52,052 nucleotides of DNA, taken from the NCBI RefSeq assembly GCF_008629685.1, contig NZ_VWSF01000033.1:1-52052 (forward strand), written 5' to 3'. The stretch's first letter is position 1, and each line of letters begins with the position of its first letter. This document shows positions 35,464-43,972 of the stretch, piece after piece. Under the pieces are notes generated by a model. The model made no database searches, was not told the origin of the DNA, and saw only the letters and a list, made by a program, of their open reading frames with translations. The DNA is from Adhaeribacter rhizoryzae (GTDB taxonomy: Bacteria > Bacteroidota > Bacteroidia > Cytophagales > Hymenobacteraceae). The translations under genes and the position numbers were made by a program.

Positions 35464-35829
35464 ATGAAAAAAAGAATATTAATCGTTGATGATTCCTTTT
35501 ACATGCGCACCATGCTCAAAAATATGCTCACGGACGCAGGTTACGAGGTAGTAGGCGAAGCGCCTAACGGGCAAACCGCTTTGCAAATGGCCAAAGAAAC
35601 CAACCCGGATTTAATAACCCTAGATGTTATTTTACCGGATAATACGGGTTTAGATGTGTTAAAAGGCATCCGGAAAGACCAACCCGATATGAAAGTGGTT
35701 ATTGTGAGTGCTGTGGGGCAGGAAGTAATTGTAACCGAAGCCATAGAAAACGGTGCGCTGGCTTATATTGTAAAGCCTTTTTCTGAAGATAAAGTGTTGG
35801 AAGTAGTTGGCAACGCGCTGAAAGACTAA
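35464..35829 (+). CDS. cheY: CheY-like single-domain response regulator
   Basis: 121 residues, a stand-alone receiver. Acidic pair D9-D10 (LIVDDSFYMR), phospho-acceptor D54 (LITLDVILPD), the Ser in VIVSAVG, and the Lys in IVKPF near residue 106 are all present. It is presumably phosphorylated by the CheA of this operon. The output partner is unknown: no flagellar or pilus gene is in the window, and relatives of this organism move by gliding or pili, or not at all. Confidence 0.95.
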   Translation: MKKRILIVDDSFYMRTMLKNMLTDAGYEVVGEAPNGQTALQMAKETNPDLITLDVILPDNTGLDVLKGIRKDQPDMKVVIVSAVGQEVIVTEAIENGALAYIVKPFSEDKVLEVVGNALKD

Positions 35830-35940
35830 AACCTGGGTTAAGCGGTTTTTATTTAACTGATTCAGGAAGTAAGCGCATTTGGGAGTGGGGTTATCAAGAA
35901 AATAAAAATAATAATTGCGGATTTCTCGGGTTTTTCGCGT

Positions 35941-36978
35941 TTGGTATTAACCAATATTTTAAACGCCGAAGTAGACCTGGAGGTGCTGGATACAGCCGAA
36001 AATGGCGATGATTTGCTCCGGAAATTGAAAGCCACAAGGCCCGATTTGGTAATTGCCGATTACGATTTGCCGAAGAACAGCCGTTTATTTTGTTTCAGGC
36101 GCATTAAGTTGGAGTACCAGATACCCATTTTGTTGCTGGTTAGCCGCGACAACGTGGCCGAGGATTTTATATTTAAAGCCATGCAGGTAGGCGTTTACGA
36201 TTACGTAAAAATTTCGACGCATACCATGTTGCCGCAGCTCCGGCAGATTCAGGAAGAAATTGTGCTGAAGGTTAGATCGGTAATGGAAATTAAAAATTAT
36301 CAGCAGGCATTGGTTAAACCAACTCACCTGGCTCATAATTTACGTTTTCGGGCCCATCGTTTACCAACAAAGCAATTACAGCGGCAGCCGCAGTCTGTTG
36401 TTGTATTAGGGGCTTCAACCGGCGGCGCCAAAGCCATTGAATATATTTTAAGCCGGATTAAACCCGACTTAAAAACAGTAGTGTTGGTAGCCTTGCATTT
36501 GCCGGTTAGGTTTACGGGCATTTTTACCGCGCGCTTACAAAGTTTAACCAGTTTAAAAGTACTGGAAGGTAAAGCCGGTATGCGTTTAGAAGCCGGTAAA
36601 GTAATTATTGCTCCCGGAAATAAAAATATGGTAGTTAACCAGCATTTAGGCCAGCATCACGATTTTCGGATTAATTTTTCCGATGAACCCGCCGATGAAT
36701 TTGATTGTCCGTCAGTGGATATTCTGATGCGTTCGGTAGCTGAACTGGCCGGGCCGTTTACGTTGGGGGTAATACTCACCGGCATGGGAAAAGACGGCAC
36801 CACGGGCACGCAGGCTATTTTACAAAATGGCGGCGATACCGTGGCCCAGGACGAAGCTTCGTCGGCTATTTTTGGAATGGCCAAATCAGCAATTGAAAAC
36901 GGAAATATTAAAAAAATATTAAGCTTAACCCAAATACCAGATTACATTAACCGGTTTGCCGAGTACCATCAGATTTAG
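35941..36978 (+). CDS. cheB: CheB-type methylesterase with degenerate receiver
   Basis: 345 residues from the first conventional start, TTG 35941. The receiver probably begins earlier: bases 35893-35940 in the same frame encode IKKIKIIIADFSGFSR, the missing first strand and helix, but no ATG, GTG or TTG precedes them before the stop at 35854. The receiver keeps the phospho-acceptor Asp (LVIADYDLP, D40) and a late Lys (YDYVKIS), but one of the two acidic-pair Asps is Ala. The C-terminal esterase is intact: VLGASTGG (Ser about 159), ALHLPVRFTGIF (His about 186) and GVILTGMGKDGTTG (Asp). It would demethylate or deamidate the receptor, yet no CheR is encoded here. Confidence 0.9.
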   Translation: MVLTNILNAEVDLEVLDTAENGDDLLRKLKATRPDLVIADYDLPKNSRLFCFRRIKLEYQIPILLLVSRDNVAEDFIFKAMQVGVYDYVKISTHTMLPQLRQIQEEIVLKVRSVMEIKNYQQALVKPTHLAHNLRFRAHRLPTKQLQRQPQSVVVLGASTGGAKAIEYILSRIKPDLKTVVLVALHLPVRFTGIFTARLQSLTSLKVLEGKAGMRLEAGKVIIAPGNKNMVVNQHLGQHHDFRINFSDEPADEFDCPSVDILMRSVAELAGPFTLGVILTGMGKDGTTGTQAILQNGGDTVAQDEASSAIFGMAKSAIENGNIKKILSLTQIPDYINRFAEYHQI

Positions 36979-36996
36979 GCCAGCCGACTATTACGG

Positions 36997-38649
36997 ATGA
37001 AATCGAGAGAACAAGAATACAAGGAAATATTTATTGGCGAAGCGCTGGAATATTACGATGCCCTAAACCGGCACATCAGCGATCTGGAGAAAAATCCGGA
37101 AAACGAAACGCTGCTAGCCGAAATATTTCGCTTGCTTCATAACCTGAAAGCGAATGCGAAAGCAATTGGTTACCTCCCGATTGCCGATTTATCGCATAAA
37201 CTCGAAACCGCTTTTGAGCTGATCCGGAATAAAAAAATTGCTTTTGCCGATGAAACCGTAACCGTATTATTTGACGGCATTGATTTGTTAGGCGAACTTA
37301 TTCATAACCTGGACCGGGAAGGTTATCAACCCCAGGACGAACCCATCATCCGTAACCTGGATCTGGTAGTAGAATCGGCGGATAAAGGCAGTAAACCCAG
37401 CGAACGCGCCGTTGAAGTGGCCAAAGGTCCCAAATACCTGAATGCCAAAAATATTCAGTTATCCGACCTGATTTATATTCAGATTAAAAAACTGGATCAT
37501 TTATTAAACCTGGTGGGCGAATTAATTATTGACCGAGACCGGATTATTTCTATTAGTAAAGAACTGGACCATCCGGATTTGGCTACGGTTAGTTCGCATT
37601 TATACCGGCTTACCGAAGATTTGCAATTTAGCGTAATGGATGCGCGGCTGGTAACCATTGGTTCTTTGTTTAACAAATTTCCCAGGATTGCGCGCGACAT
37701 TGCCGTTGCCGAAAAAAAGGAAATTCATTTGGATATAAGCGGCCAGGACATTCAGATTGACCGGAATATATTGCAGATAATTACCGATTCGCTGCTGCAC
37801 ATTATGCGTAATGCCATTTCGCACGGCATAGAACCGGCCGAAACCAGGGTAGCGGCTGGTAAACCAGCCGTAGGTAATATTAAGTTATCGGCGCAAAGCG
37901 ATCGCGAGCTGGTACAGATAAGGTTAAGCGACGATGGCAAAGGCATTGATTTAGACGATGTGCGCCGCGGCATTGTGCAGAAAGGGTTTTTACCGGCCGA
38001 AGCTGCTAACGAACTGCGCGATTCGGAGGCGTTATCGTATATTTTTGAACCGGGCTTTTCGCTGGCCAAGCAAATTACCGAAGTTTCGGGGCGGGGAGTT
38101 GGGCTAGATGTTGTAAAAAATGCCATTGACAGCATTGGCGGCCGCATTCGGATTGATTCGGAAAAAGGCAAAGGCACTACGTTTACTTTGCATTTGCCCA
38201 CTTCTATTGCGGTAAAAGGCGCTTTGTTGTTTGAGGTAGATAATAGTTTTTACGCCATTCCGCTGATGCATACCGATTCGGTGGTGGCTTTGGATAAAGA
38301 CGAACTACACGAAATTGGCGGCTTGCTGGTGGCCGATATTAAAAACGAAACCATAACGGTAATATCGTTAAATCAGTTTTTAACAGCCAGCGAGGCCACC
38401 ATGAACCTGGGCAGCAAAGCAAAACTGCAGGGCGTGGTCCAGAATATTATTATTGTTACTTATAACAACCGTAAACTGGGTCTCATTGTCGATAAATTAT
38501 ACCGGCAACAAGATATTGTAATTAAACCCCTGAATAAACCGGTTGATAGTATTGAAATTTACGGTGGGGTAACCTTATTGGGCTCCGGCAAAGTTTGTTT
38601 AGTGTTGGATGTACCGGCACTCACTCGTTATTTTTTAACTAAAAAGTAA
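36997..38649 (+). CDS. cheA: CheA histidine kinase lacking a P2 domain
   Basis: 550 residues; starts 18 bp after cheB. The P1/Hpt domain (1 to about 115) has the phospho-acceptor H48 in FRLLHNLKANAKAIGY. A short linker of about 40 residues stands in place of P2. The P3 dimerisation helices (about 157-215) have KLDHLLNLVGELIIDRDRI. The P4 kinase domain (about 225-395) has HIMRNAISHGIE (N box), LSDDGKGI (G1), GRGVGLDVVK (G2) and GKGTTFTLHLPTSIA. P5, CheW-like, runs from about 400 to the end. It is a functional-looking soluble kinase that would dock with CheW and the receptor. Without P2 it would phosphorylate CheY and CheB from P1 directly. Confidence 0.96.
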   Translation: MKSREQEYKEIFIGEALEYYDALNRHISDLEKNPENETLLAEIFRLLHNLKANAKAIGYLPIADLSHKLETAFELIRNKKIAFADETVTVLFDGIDLLGELIHNLDREGYQPQDEPIIRNLDLVVESADKGSKPSERAVEVAKGPKYLNAKNIQLSDLIYIQIKKLDHLLNLVGELIIDRDRIISISKELDHPDLATVSSHLYRLTEDLQFSVMDARLVTIGSLFNKFPRIARDIAVAEKKEIHLDISGQDIQIDRNILQIITDSLLHIMRNAISHGIEPAETRVAAGKPAVGNIKLSAQSDRELVQIRLSDDGKGIDLDDVRRGIVQKGFLPAEAANELRDSEALSYIFEPGFSLAKQITEVSGRGVGLDVVKNAIDSIGGRIRIDSEKGKGTTFTLHLPTSIAVKGALLFEVDNSFYAIPLMHTDSVVALDKDELHEIGGLLVADIKNETITVISLNQFLTASEATMNLGSKAKLQGVVQNIIIVTYNNRKLGLIVDKLYRQQDIVIKPLNKPVDSIEIYGGVTLLGSGKVCLVLDVPALTRYFLTKK

Positions 38650-38693
38650 AAAATACGCTTAAAGCAAAGTTACCTATATTTAAAAATTAGTAC

Positions 38694-39326
38694 ATGGAAC
38701 TTAGAATAAGTGAACTGGAAAAAGACATTATTAAGGAAATCCTGAATATAGGGTTGGCGCGGGCGGCAGATTCTTTTGCATCCATCTCCCGCGACCGGGT
38801 TTTGCTGAAGGTGCCCAACATGGAGCTTATTAGCGCCAAAGAAGTAATAGATACTTTGGAACAGTTCGAACAAAATCACGAGATTATTCAATCAGATATT
38901 AAAGGTGATTTTAACGGCACCACCCTGATGAATTTTTCCCGGTTACATATTCAAAAGCTTTCCGAGGTTTGTTTAAACATGAAGCCTCCCTTTCCGGAAG
39001 AACTGAACGACATGCAGGAATCGTTGCTGCTGGAAATCAGTAATATTATTACGGGGGCTTTTGTAACGCAATTAGCCAATATTTTAAAAGCCAATATTTA
39101 CGGTTCGCCGCCGGTACATCCCGAAAAAGGTAACCTGGGCAGCTCGCTGAATCATATTTTTGACAGCCATCCTTTTTTTCAGCCCATTATTTTTACGGTA
39201 ATTACGCATTTCACCAATTTTGAAGAAATGGTAGAATTGCCGTTGTTCCTGTTCTTCGATACCGAAACTTTTACCAAAATTCTGGAAATTATTCGGTCCT
39301 ATAACTTTTATGAACTTAACAATTAG
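38694..39326 (+). CDS. cheC: CheC/CheX-type CheY-P phosphatase
   Basis: 210 residues. Two copies of the CheC active-site pattern E-x-x-N are present: EILNIGLARAADSFASIS (E15, N18) and EISNIITGAFVTQLANIL (E114, N117), so both phosphatase half sites look active. This is the CheC layout rather than the single-site CheX. It is probably the signal-termination enzyme of this pathway. CheD, the usual CheC partner, is not encoded here. It is the last gene of the operon; 385 bp of spacer follows. Confidence 0.9.
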   Translation: MELRISELEKDIIKEILNIGLARAADSFASISRDRVLLKVPNMELISAKEVIDTLEQFEQNHEIIQSDIKGDFNGTTLMNFSRLHIQKLSEVCLNMKPPFPEELNDMQESLLLEISNIITGAFVTQLANILKANIYGSPPVHPEKGNLGSSLNHIFDSHPFFQPIIFTVITHFTNFEEMVELPLFLFFDTETFTKILEIIRSYNFYELNN

Positions 39327-39711
39327 GTTTTTAATAAATATTTAACCCTTAACCAGATATAATATTAACCTTTAAGCTTAATGCTTTTCATAGCTATTTA
39401 AACTAAAGAATTATTGCCTGGCTTTTCTGTTAAAACTAAAGTTTTGCTTAAATATTTGTAACTGGTGGTGCTATCTGGCAGCGTTATAGTAGCACATACA
39501 AAAGTTAAAGGCAGAAAGAAGCCCGCTAGATTGGTGCTTTGGGTTTTGTTGTTTAAGCCGAAAGAAATAATTTGTAAAAACCCGGAGCTTTAAAACCAAG
39601 TAATATTCTACAACCAATAACCAAACTGGGTTGGCAATACCTTTGTTTTAGCGCCTTAAAGCCCCAATTGGCCGGGGAGTGCTGCCCAATATTATATTTA
39701 CAGAACCACTT
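39327..39711. other. 385-bp spacer
   Basis: No gene is supported. No clear terminator follows cheC. A TACCTTTG at 39638-39645 is an exact match to the Bacteroidota -7 consensus and may drive the ureohydrolase gene. Confidence 0.45.
39638..39645 (+). promoter_or_regulatory. Candidate -7 element for the ureohydrolase gene
   Basis: TACCTTTG matches TAnnTTTG exactly, about 65 bases before the preferred ATG. No good -33 TTTG is found at the expected distance, so the support is partial. Confidence 0.3.
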
Positions 39712-40821
39712 ATGTACGATAAATCAGCAATTGCAACATCCAAAAAACAAAAAATAGAAAAGTTTGATCCAAGCGGAGTTGGCAATGTTACAGGTGGTAT
39801 TTTCGGGTTACCGTTTACCCCCGATGAAGCCGAAGTGGTGCTGATTCCGGTGCCCTGGGAAGTTACTGTTTCGTATAATGCTGGTACGGCGCATGGTCCT
39901 GCAGCCATCAAAGAAGCCTCTTACCAGTTAGATTTATATGATCCGGCTATCGAAAATGCCTGGCAACTAGGAATTGCCATGGACGAAATATCGGAAGAGT
40001 GGCTACAGGAAAACAGCAATTACCGACATAAAACGCAAACGTATATTAACTGGCTCGAAGGTGGTGGCAGCAATATTTCGGAAGCAACGGCAACCGAATT
40101 AACGCAGGCCGTAAACCAAAAAGGAGAGGAGTTATTGCACTGGCTAAAAAACAAAGCCACGCATTATTTAAACCAAGGCAAATGTGTGGGCGTGATTGGC
40201 GGCGACCATAGTACGCCCTTGGGTTTAATGCAGGCCTTAGCCGAGCAGCACGAAGAATTTGGCATTTTGCAGATAGATGCACACGCCGATTTACGGAACG
40301 CCTACGAAGGTTTTGAATATTCGCATGCCTCAATTATGTACAATGCCTTAAAAATAAAACAAGTAAAAAAGCTGGTGCAGGTAGGTATTCGCGACATGGC
40401 CGAATCAGAAGCCGAACTGGTACATTCTTCTAATGGCCGGGTAATTACTTTTTACGATGCCATGCTAAAAGAAAATTTGTACGAAGGCGATACCTGGAAA
40501 AAGCTGTGTAAAAAAATTATTGCTCAACTTCCACCAAAAGTTTACATTAGCTTCGATATTGATGGCCTCGATCCCAAATTATGTCCGGGTACCGGAACCC
40601 CGGTAGCCGGCGGCTTACAGTTTGAAGAAGCAATTTACCTGATTAAATCGCTGGTGCGGAATGGCTGCAAAATAATTGGCTTTGATTTATGCGAGGTGGC
40701 ACCTGGTTCTGACCAATGGAACGGCAACGTAGGCGCCCGCTTGTTGTATAAATTGTGTAACTGGATGGCCGTATCGCAGAATAAATTAAATGCTGCCGGC
40801 TATAATACCAGCGAAAAATAG
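39712..40821 (+). CDS. Agmatinase/formimidoylglutamase-type ureohydrolase
   Basis: 369 residues from ATG 39712; a GTG at 39679 would add 11 residues but reads non-conserved sequence. The binuclear Mn site of the arginase superfamily is complete: GGDHSTPLGL, QIDAHADLR and SFDIDGLDP. The N-terminus includes VLIPVPWEVTVSYNAGTAHGPAAI, typical of agmatinases, and the C-terminus has GFDLCEVAPGSDQWNGNVGARLLYKL. It hydrolyses a guanidino or formimidoyl substrate to urea or formamide. About 60 residues inserted between the first lobe and GGDHS (SNYRHKTQTYINWLEGGGSN onward) mark the Bacteroidota agmatinase-family subgroup, whose true substrate is not established. Confidence 0.92.
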   Translation: MYDKSAIATSKKQKIEKFDPSGVGNVTGGIFGLPFTPDEAEVVLIPVPWEVTVSYNAGTAHGPAAIKEASYQLDLYDPAIENAWQLGIAMDEISEEWLQENSNYRHKTQTYINWLEGGGSNISEATATELTQAVNQKGEELLHWLKNKATHYLNQGKCVGVIGGDHSTPLGLMQALAEQHEEFGILQIDAHADLRNAYEGFEYSHASIMYNALKIKQVKKLVQVGIRDMAESEAELVHSSNGRVITFYDAMLKENLYEGDTWKKLCKKIIAQLPPKVYISFDIDGLDPKLCPGTGTPVAGGLQFEEAIYLIKSLVRNGCKIIGFDLCEVAPGSDQWNGNVGARLLYKLCNWMAVSQNKLNAAGYNTSEK

Positions 40822-40886
40822 CAAACCGGGCAGCCGTTTGTTTTAAGTTTTAATATTAAATTAACTTTAATCTAACAGATAAAGCG

Positions 40887-41225
40887 ATGGGGTTTATTAT
40901 TAAACTTTTATTTACGGCTATTGCGGCGGCTATAACCGCCTTTGTTTTACCGGGTGTAAAACTAGATGGCGCCGTTAGCGCGCTTTTACTAGCGTTGGTC
41001 TTAGCCTTATTAAACGCAATCGTGAGGCCTATTCTGGTATTGCTTACTATTCCGGTAACAATTTTTACGTTGGGGTTATTTCTGCTGGTAATTAATGCGG
41101 TAATTATTTTACTGGCCGATTACCTATTGGATGGCTTTCAGGTAAATGGTTTTATCTGGGCCTTAATTTTCAGCCTGATCCTTTCGGTTGTAACCGGTGT
41201 AATAGATTTAATTCGCGGATATTAA
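40887..41225 (+). CDS. Phage-holin-family (DUF360-like) four-TM membrane protein
   Basis: 112 residues, almost entirely four hydrophobic helices: LLFTAIAAAITAFVLPGV, AVSALLLALVLALLNAIVRPIL, LLTIPVTIFTLGLFLLVINAVIILLADYLL and IWALIFSLILSVVTGVIDL. The NAIVRPILxLLTxPVTxxTLGLFxxVINAxxL core is the signature of the holin_4_2 family. Despite the name, members are chromosomal inner-membrane proteins with no known lysis role. It is 66 bp downstream of the ureohydrolase gene, possibly cotranscribed, and followed by a terminator. Confidence 0.9.
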   Translation: MGFIIKLLFTAIAAAITAFVLPGVKLDGAVSALLLALVLALLNAIVRPILVLLTIPVTIFTLGLFLLVINAVIILLADYLLDGFQVNGFIWALIFSLILSVVTGVIDLIRGY

Positions 41226-41228
41226 ATA

Positions 41229-41276
41229 AATAAAGCAGCGCAGCCGACATTAAATTACCAGCAGCGCTGCTTTATT
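41229..41276. terminator. Bidirectional terminator
   Basis: 13-bp perfect stem AATAAAGCAGCGC / GCGCTGCTTTATT with a 22-base loop, followed by a T run. It lies between the convergent holin-family and copper-storage genes and can serve both. Confidence 0.8.
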
Positions 41277-41301
41277 TTTTGTAAACGTAAATTTATTAAT
41301 T

Positions 41302-41649
41302 CTAAAAAGTAATATTTTTTTCCCGCAGCCAATTTCGGCAAGCATCCGCACATTCCTGGCACGCTTCGGCGCACTTCTGGCAATGGTCATGTTCGTGTTT
41401 AACGCACTCGTCGTGGCAAGCCTGGCAAATTTCAATACACTCCCGCATTACATGGGGGGCATGCACCGAGTTGCGCGCCACAAACCTAGAAGTTAAGGCG
41501 CAAATATCGGCGCAGTCCCGGTCCAGTTGAATACAAGGCACCATCATTTTAACGTCATCTTCCTGCAAACACATGGTAATGCAGGTTTCGCAAGCGGTAA
41601 TACATTTAATGAGCACATGCTCCAGGTTATTCGTTACTTCCGATTTCAT
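41302..41649 (-). CDS. Cytosolic four-helix-bundle copper-storage protein (Csp3-like)
   Basis: 115 residues with no signal peptide. About 15 Cys are spaced along helices in C-x3-C and C-x2-C patterns (CITACETCITMC, CADIC, CIEICQACHDEC, CQKCAEACQECADAC), plus HEHDHC. This is the four-helix copper-binding (DUF326/Csp) family; Csp proteins line the core of the bundle with Cys and store many Cu(I) ions, and the signal-less form is Csp3. A role in copper storage or detoxification is inferred from the family. Isolated gene. Confidence 0.9.
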   Translation of the reverse strand: MKSEVTNNLEHVLIKCITACETCITMCLQEDDVKMMVPCIQLDRDCADICALTSRFVARNSVHAPHVMRECIEICQACHDECVKHEHDHCQKCAEACQECADACRNWLREKNITF

Positions 41650-41755
41650 AGCTTATTTTTTTAGTTCAATTATTTAAAAATACGGCCCTAACCCTGATTA
41701 GTTATTTTTAGTGCGCTTTGCCTTAGGTAGGTATTATAGAACGGGCAGTTTTCTG

Positions 41756-41763
41756 TATTTTTG
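41756..41763 (+). promoter_or_regulatory. Candidate -7 element of recQ
   Basis: TATTTTTG matches TAnnTTTG 24 bases before the recQ ATG. No clear -33 element at the usual distance. Confidence 0.3.
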
Positions 41764-41786
41764 TAATTCCTACCCGCACTAAAATA

Positions 41787-43919
41787 ATGAGAGAGAATCC
41801 GCAGTTGGTATTAAAAAAATATTTTGGTTACGATGTTTTCCGACCGATGCAAAAATCCGTTATTCAAACGGTGCTGGCCAAGCAGGATTGCCTCGTACTG
41901 ATGCCAACGGGCGGTGGTAAATCGTTGTGCTACCAGGTGCCGGCGCTGGTGCTGCCGGGCATTAGTGTGGTAGTATCGCCACTGATTGCCCTCATGAAAG
42001 ACCAGGTAGAAGCTTTACTGGCCAACGGCATTGCGGCCGGTTATCTTAATAGTACTTTAGCAGCGCAAGAACAATACGAACTCGAAAATAAATGCCTGGC
42101 CGGCGAAATAAAACTGCTTTATGTTTCGCCCGAAAAATTATTGTCGGCGGGCTTTTTTTCTTTTTTAAAACGGCTCCAGGTTAATTTATTTGCCATAGAT
42201 GAGGCACATTGTATTTCGGCTTGGGGCCACGATTTCCGGCCTGAATATACCCTGTTGCGCCATATAAAAGAGCAGTTTCCGGCAGTACCCATTATTGCCT
42301 TAACTGCCACCGCCGACCGGCTTACCCGGCTGGATATATTAAAGCAGCTAGGTTTGCCCCAGGCGCAGGTATTTGTTTCTTCTTTCGACCGGCCCAACCT
42401 GAATTTAGCTGTAATGCCTGCTAAAAATCGTTTTAAGGCCATTCTGGATTTTTTGCAAACTCATAAAAATCAACCTGGTATTATTTATTGCCTCAGCCGG
42501 AACAGTACTGAACAACTGGCGCAGAAATTAATGGGCGAAGGTTACAAGGCAATTGCTTACCACGCCGGCTTACCAGCCCCCACACGTTCGCGGGCTCAGG
42601 ATGCTTTCCTTAAAGATAACGTACAGATTGTTTGTGCTACCATTGCGTTCGGGATGGGCATTGATAAATCTAACGTGCGATGGGTAATTCATTATAACTT
42701 GCCTAAAAACATAGAAAGTTATTACCAGGAAATTGGCCGGGGAGGCCGTGATGGTGCGCGAGCGGGTGCTTTGTTATTCTATAGCTATGCCGATGTTATG
42801 CGCCTGCGCGATATGTTAAAAGAAGGCAACCCGGAACAAGCTACTTTGCAGTTGGCTAAGTTAGAACGCATGCAACAGTTTGCCGAAGCGGCTACCTGCC
42901 GCCGCAAAATTTTACTGCAATATTTCGGCGAAACAGTAGAGAAAGATTGTGGTAACTGCGATAACTGCCACAACCCGCCTACTACTTTTGATGGCACTTT
43001 GCTGGCGCAAAAAGCTTTGTCGGCGGTGGCCCGCACCCAAGAAAAAGCCAATATGGGCTTACTTATAGACGTGCTGCGCGGAGCCCGCAACCAAGCTGTT
43101 TTGCAGAAAGGATACGATAAAATTAAAACCTACGGTGCTGGCCGCGATTTATCGGCATTGGACTGGCAAAGTTACCTGCAACAATTGCTAAATGCTGGGT
43201 TGCTTGAAATAGCTTACGAAGAAGGCTATGCCTTAAAGTTAAGTGCCCGCAGCCGGGAAGTTTTATTTCAGAACCAGAAAGTTAAACTTGTTAAGTTTCA
43301 GCCAACCACCGAGAAACCAGCAGAAAAAGAAGAACGCCGGCCCAAAAAAGAATTTATCAAAGATGCCTTGTTTGAGCGGCTACGGGCCTTGCGTAAAACT
43401 ATTGCCGATGAAAAGCAAGTACCGCCTTATGTTATTTTCTCGGATAGTACTTTACTGGAAATGGCGGAAGAAAAACCTACCAACCGGATTGCCATGCTGG
43501 CTATTTCGGGTGTGGGCATGGTTAAGTTCGAAAATTACGGAGCTAGTTTTATAAACGAGATTATTGGTTTTATTACCAGCCAGCAGGAGCAAGGTAATAA
43601 GGTAAAAGGGTCCACGCATTTAATTACTTACGAAGCGTACAAACAAGGCCAAAAACCCGAGCAGATTGCGGCCCAACGCAACTTAAACTTAATTACCATT
43701 TATTCGCACCTGGCCACCCTGTACGAACAAAATTACGACGTAAACTTAGGTAAATATATTTCCGTCACAGAGTACCGCACGTTAGCGCATTATTTCGACC
43801 GGCATGGTTATGAGCAGAACTTAAAAGAAATATTCGAATCTTTATCCGAAGCCATAGATTACCATAAAATAAGGTTAAGTATTGCAATTTATAAAAAGAA
43901 AAAACAACACGTTTTGTAA
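41787..43919 (+). CDS. recQ: ATP-dependent DNA helicase RecQ
   Basis: 710 residues. Helicase motifs: FRPMQKSVIQ (Q/motif 0), MPTGGGKSLCYQVPA (Walker A, about 38-52), AIDEAHCISAWGHDFRP (DEAH), ALTATA, ATIAFGMGIDKSNVRWVIH and QEIGRGGRDG (motif VI). The RQC zinc site has CRRKILLQYFGE and CGNCDNC (about 371-393). An HRDC domain follows (LFERLRALRKTIADEKQVPPYVIFSDSTL). The last 110 residues form an extra HTH-like domain (THLITYEAYKQGQKPEQIAAQRNL), common in long Bacteroidota RecQ forms. Unwinds 3'-5' in recombination and repair. Confidence 0.97.
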   Translation: MRENPQLVLKKYFGYDVFRPMQKSVIQTVLAKQDCLVLMPTGGGKSLCYQVPALVLPGISVVVSPLIALMKDQVEALLANGIAAGYLNSTLAAQEQYELENKCLAGEIKLLYVSPEKLLSAGFFSFLKRLQVNLFAIDEAHCISAWGHDFRPEYTLLRHIKEQFPAVPIIALTATADRLTRLDILKQLGLPQAQVFVSSFDRPNLNLAVMPAKNRFKAILDFLQTHKNQPGIIYCLSRNSTEQLAQKLMGEGYKAIAYHAGLPAPTRSRAQDAFLKDNVQIVCATIAFGMGIDKSNVRWVIHYNLPKNIESYYQEIGRGGRDGARAGALLFYSYADVMRLRDMLKEGNPEQATLQLAKLERMQQFAEAATCRRKILLQYFGETVEKDCGNCDNCHNPPTTFDGTLLAQKALSAVARTQEKANMGLLIDVLRGARNQAVLQKGYDKIKTYGAGRDLSALDWQSYLQQLLNAGLLEIAYEEGYALKLSARSREVLFQNQKVKLVKFQPTTEKPAEKEERRPKKEFIKDALFERLRALRKTIADEKQVPPYVIFSDSTLLEMAEEKPTNRIAMLAISGVGMVKFENYGASFINEIIGFITSQQEQGNKVKGSTHLITYEAYKQGQKPEQIAAQRNLNLITIYSHLATLYEQNYDVNLGKYISVTEYRTLAHYFDRHGYEQNLKEIFESLSEAIDYHKIRLSIAIYKKKKQHVL

Positions 43920-43952
43920 CAAAAAAAGCCGCTTAGAGCGGCTTTTTTTGTT
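43918..43952. terminator. Terminator of recQ, usable by the convergent peptidase gene
   Basis: AACAAAAAAAGCCGC pairs with GCGGCTTTTTTTGTT around the loop TTAGA. The first bases overlap the recQ stop codon, and the structure is symmetric, so it may also stop the minus-strand peptidase transcript ending at 43973. Confidence 0.9.
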
Positions 43953-43972
43953 AATGCAATTATTTAAAATTA

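Noticed and set aside
40887-41225. A prophage, suggested by the holin-family label
   Set aside because: No other phage gene is nearby; this family is a common chromosomal membrane protein in bacteria.
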